Below are positions 48,641 through 50,816 of a stretch of DNA of 50,816 nucleotides, in pieces; position 1 is the first letter of the stretch; each line of letters starts with the position of its first letter. Source of the DNA: Candidatus Alcyoniella australis. GTDB lineage: Bacteria; Lernaellota; Lernaellaia; JAVCCG01; Alcyoniellaceae. The translations under genes and the position numbers were made by a program. The stretch lies in NCBI GenBank assembly GCA_030765605.1, contig JAVCCG010000117.1, positions 1-50,816 of the forward strand, read 5' to 3'. Below the pieces are notes generated by a model. The model worked only from the letters and a program-made list of their open reading frames with translations, was not told the DNA's origin and made no database searches.

Positions 48641-50343
48641 TAGAGAAGATCCTCCTGGGTGACGCGCAGCACCTCGGAGACCGAGGTGATTCCGGAGAGC
48701 ACCTTGCGGGCGCCGTCGTCGCGCAGGGTGTGCATGCCGTTCTGGATTGCCGTGCGCTTGATCGTGGACGAGTCGACGTTGCTCATCACCATCCGCCGCA
48801 GCTGATCGTCGATCACCAGCTGTTCGTAGATCCCGGTACGGCCGCGGAACCCGGTGCCCATGCACTCCTCGCAGCCCGTGGGTCGGTAGAATTGCGCGTC
48901 GCCGACCTGCTCGGGTTTAAGACCGAGGTTGGCGATTTCGCCCGGCTCGGGCTTGTAGGCCTCGCGGCAGTCCGGGCAAAGCACGCGCACCAGGCGCTGG
49001 GCGATGATCCCGATTACCGAGCTGGAGACCAGGAATTGCTCAACCCCCATGTCCAGCAGTCGCGTGATCGCGCCGGAGGCGTCGTTGGTGTGCAGGGTCG
49101 ATAACACCAGGTGGCCGGTTAGCGAGGCCTGGACCGCGATCTCGGCGGTCTCGACGTCGCGGATCTCGCCCACGAGGATGATGTCCGGGTCCTGGCGCAG
49201 GAAGTGACGCAGACCCGAGGAGAACGTCAGCTCGATCTTGGGATTGACCTGCATCTGGCCGATTCCCTTGACCTCGTACTCGATCGGATCCTCGATGGTC
49301 AGGATGTTGACGTCGGGCTTGTTCAGCGTGGTGATCGCCGCGTAGAGCGTGGTGGTCTTGCCCGAGCCGGTGGGCCCAGTGACCAGCAGGATGCCGTGGC
49401 TCTTGCGGATCAGCTTGGCGAACTCCTTAAGGGTGTCGCCGAGCATCCCCAGATCGGTTAGGTCGAGGTGTACGGCGCTCTTGTCCAGCAGGCGCATCAC
49501 CACCCGCTCGCCGTGGGCCGTGGGGATCACGCTGGTGCGGATGTCGATGTCCTTGCCCGCGATCTTGATGCGGATCCGGCCGTCCTGGGGCAGCCGCTTC
49601 TCGGCGATGTTGAGCTTGGCCATGATCTTGACGCGGCTGATGATGCTTTGCTGGAAGCGCTTGGCCGGCTTGATGATCTCGTAGAGCACGCCGTCGATGC
49701 GGAAGCGCACCGCCATCTCGTTCTCGAACGGCTCGATGTGGATGTCCGAGGCGCGCTGTTTGATCGCCTTGTACAGCAGCGAGTTGACCAGCCGGATGAT
49801 CGGGGCCTCGTCGTCCGAGTCGATGATGTCGCGGATCTCGTCCTCGAGGTTGATGTCCTCGATGGTTTCGGTCTTCTCCAGGTCGTCCATCACGTCCTCG
49901 GCCTGGGATTCCGAGGCCCTGTCGTAGGCCAGGTTGATCGCGTTGACCACTTCGGATGGCGGCATCACCAGCAGCTCGAGCTCGGCGCCGAGCATCTGGC
50001 GCAGGTCGTCCAGCGCGCTGACCTCCAGCGGGTTGCCCGTGGCGACCTTGACCAGCCCATCCTCGCGCGCATAGGGGAACAGCAACGCACGTTTGGCAAA
50101 CTGAATCGGCACCTGGTTGAGCAGCAGCGGGTCGATGTTTTCGTCGGGCAGGGTCTCGCTGAACGGCAGGCCGATCAGCTCGGCCCAGGCGCGCAGCACC
50201 TCGACCTCGCGGGCCAGCTTGAGCTTGACAACCGCCCGGGCAAAGCTCAGTCCCTTCTCGTCGCTGTAGGCGCGGGCCTGCTCGACCTGCGCGACCGTGA
50301 GTACCTCGCGCTGCTGCAGAATCTGGGCCAGATTGCGTTTCAT
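48640..50343 (-). CDS. gspE: Type II secretion ATPase E
   Basis: 567 residues from ATG 50343. The N-terminal MSHA-type/N1E domain (EVLTVAQVEQARAYSDEKGLSFARAVVKL) is followed by an N2E region with RASDIHIEPFENEMAVRFRIDGVLYE. Walker A is VTGPTGSGKTTTLYAAI at about 318-334, the Asp box is ILTIEDPIEY, Walker B is ILVGEIRDVETAEIAVQASLTGHLVLSTLHTNDA, and the tetracysteine zinc site is CPDC and CEEC. The family is complete and the length is normal. It drives pseudopilus extension from the cytoplasm. It starts 3 bp after the gspD stop. Confidence 0.96.
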   Translation of the reverse strand: MKRNLAQILQQREVLTVAQVEQARAYSDEKGLSFARAVVKLKLAREVEVLRAWAELIGLPFSETLPDENIDPLLLNQVPIQFAKRALLFPYAREDGLVKVATGNPLEVSALDDLRQMLGAELELLVMPPSEVVNAINLAYDRASESQAEDVMDDLEKTETIEDINLEDEIRDIIDSDDEAPIIRLVNSLLYKAIKQRASDIHIEPFENEMAVRFRIDGVLYEIIKPAKRFQQSIISRVKIMAKLNIAEKRLPQDGRIRIKIAGKDIDIRTSVIPTAHGERVVMRLLDKSAVHLDLTDLGMLGDTLKEFAKLIRKSHGILLVTGPTGSGKTTTLYAAITTLNKPDVNILTIEDPIEYEVKGIGQMQVNPKIELTFSSGLRHFLRQDPDIILVGEIRDVETAEIAVQASLTGHLVLSTLHTNDASGAITRLLDMGVEQFLVSSSVIGIIAQRLVRVLCPDCREAYKPEPGEIANLGLKPEQVGDAQFYRPTGCEECMGTGFRGRTGIYEQLVIDDQLRRMVMSNVDSSTIKRTAIQNGMHTLRDDGARKVLSGITSVSEVLRVTQEDLL

Positions 50344-50346
50344 GGT

Positions 50347-50816
50347 CTATGCGCCGTCGTCCTGCTGCCGGTCGTCATCGTCTTGCGTTGCATCGGGTTC
50401 GGGCTGCCCAGCAGATTCATCGTCGGTTGCGTCGTCGTATTTGTCGCCCTGTTCCGGGTCCTCGAGGTTCTCGTGCAGAACCTGCTCGTCGCTGGGAACG
50501 CCGGGCTCGATCGTTTCGTACGGCGATCCGGTCGGTTCGTCCGGACTGGGCGTGAAGGTTGCCGGGTCGGGCAGTGGGTCGCCCTGACGCGGCGGCACGC
50601 TGTTGACCTCGCGGAAGCGTTCGAACTGCTGGTGGCGCAAGCGGGTGACCGCCTCGAGGTCGCGGGCGTCCTTGATAATGTACGGCGTGAGGAAGATCAC
50701 CAGGTTGGTCTTCTTGTTGGATCGATTCTGGTACTTAAAAAGATAGCCCAGAACCGGGATGTCGCCGAGGATCGGCACCTTGCTCTCGATGATCGAGGAG
50801 TCCTCTTTCATCAAGC
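50347..50816 (-). CDS. gspD: Type II secretion secretin D, C-terminal part (5' end off the window)
   Basis: The frame is open to the right edge. Its visible 156 or so codons start in the secretin domain: KVPILGDIPVLGYLFKYQNRSNKKTNLVIFLTPYII is the last membrane-strand region of the GspD/PilQ family. It then runs about 110 residues past the barrel as an S-domain-like helix (KDARDLEAVTRLRHQQFERFREVN) and a Pro/Asp/Glu-rich tail ending QDDDDRQQDDGA. The secretin forms the outer-membrane channel. The tail may bind a pilotin lipoprotein, but it is longer and more acidic than usual. gspC would be expected upstream, outside the window. Confidence 0.93.
   Translation of the reverse strand, partial: LMKEDSSIIESKVPILGDIPVLGYLFKYQNRSNKKTNLVIFLTPYIIKDARDLEAVTRLRHQQFERFREVNSVPPRQGDPLPDPATFTPSPDEPTGSPYETIEPGVPSDEQVLHENLEDPEQGDKYDDATDDESAGQPEPDATQDDDDRQQDDGA

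Noticed and set aside
48641-48865. N-terminal extension of GspF
   Set aside because: This part is in the antisense-free shadow of the gspE 3' end. GspF homologs start at the VPVFSYRG position with a Shine-Dalgarno in front.

Overview
The window is about 50.8 kb of GC-rich DNA from what looks like an anaerobic, diderm, delta-proteobacterium-like organism, probably from an uncultured lineage. That reading is an inference. It rests on a complete type II secretion (gsp) pseudopilus set, lipoproteins with lipoboxes, a tungsten-type aldehyde:ferredoxin oxidoreductase, an unusually high number of radical SAM enzymes, and a secreted protease ending in a MopE-like Cys/Asp repeat and a MYXO-CTERM-like tail. 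No rRNA, tRNA, CRISPR array, IS element or phage gene was recognised.

Layout. (1) 1-4893, minus strand: five tandem paralogous membrane-anchored TPR-like proteins that share a CPHxGLG motif, followed by a polytopic membrane protein cut by the left edge. (2) 4894-5128: a gene-free stretch with long inverted repeats and hairpins. (3) 5129-7716, minus: a GMC oxidoreductase and a small partner protein. (4) 7845-9664, minus: two paralogous lipoproteins separated by a strong terminator hairpin. (5) 10011-11168: decayed genes, namely a crotonase with one frameshift and two radical SAM fragments joined by a deletion. (6) 11379-19997, plus: a tightly overlapping operon of three B12-type radical SAM proteins, one SPASM radical SAM protein, a methyltransferase fused to an 8-cysteine ferredoxin-like module, and a DUF5989-like small membrane protein, closed by a perfect terminator. 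(7) 20056-20928, minus: a stand-alone radical SAM protein. (8) 21199-34833, plus: HEAT-repeat protein, periplasmic TPR protein, aldehyde:ferredoxin oxidoreductase, MoaD-like protein, small membrane protein, PLP desulfhydrase/deaminase-family enzyme, then AddB and AddA. (9) 34905-35507: a TetR regulator with its own promoter and an 18-bp palindromic operator. (10) 35510-38120, minus: a STAND/NB-ARC ATPase downstream of threonine aldolase. (11) 38180 to the right edge, minus: gspD-E-F-G-H-I-J-K-L-M, then a subtilase and an FHA/sigma-54-type activator, nearly all joined by 4-bp overlaps.

The best candidate for an undescribed system is the operon at 11379-19997. Four radical SAM enzymes and a methyltransferase-ferredoxin fusion are translationally coupled, and four or five of the proteins carry extra C-terminal beta-sandwich-like domains. 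I infer a multi-step modification pathway for a surface glycan or lipid, with the ferredoxin module possibly supplying electrons. The CPHxGLG paralog array is the second candidate. Its function is unknown, and one copy may be frameshifted.
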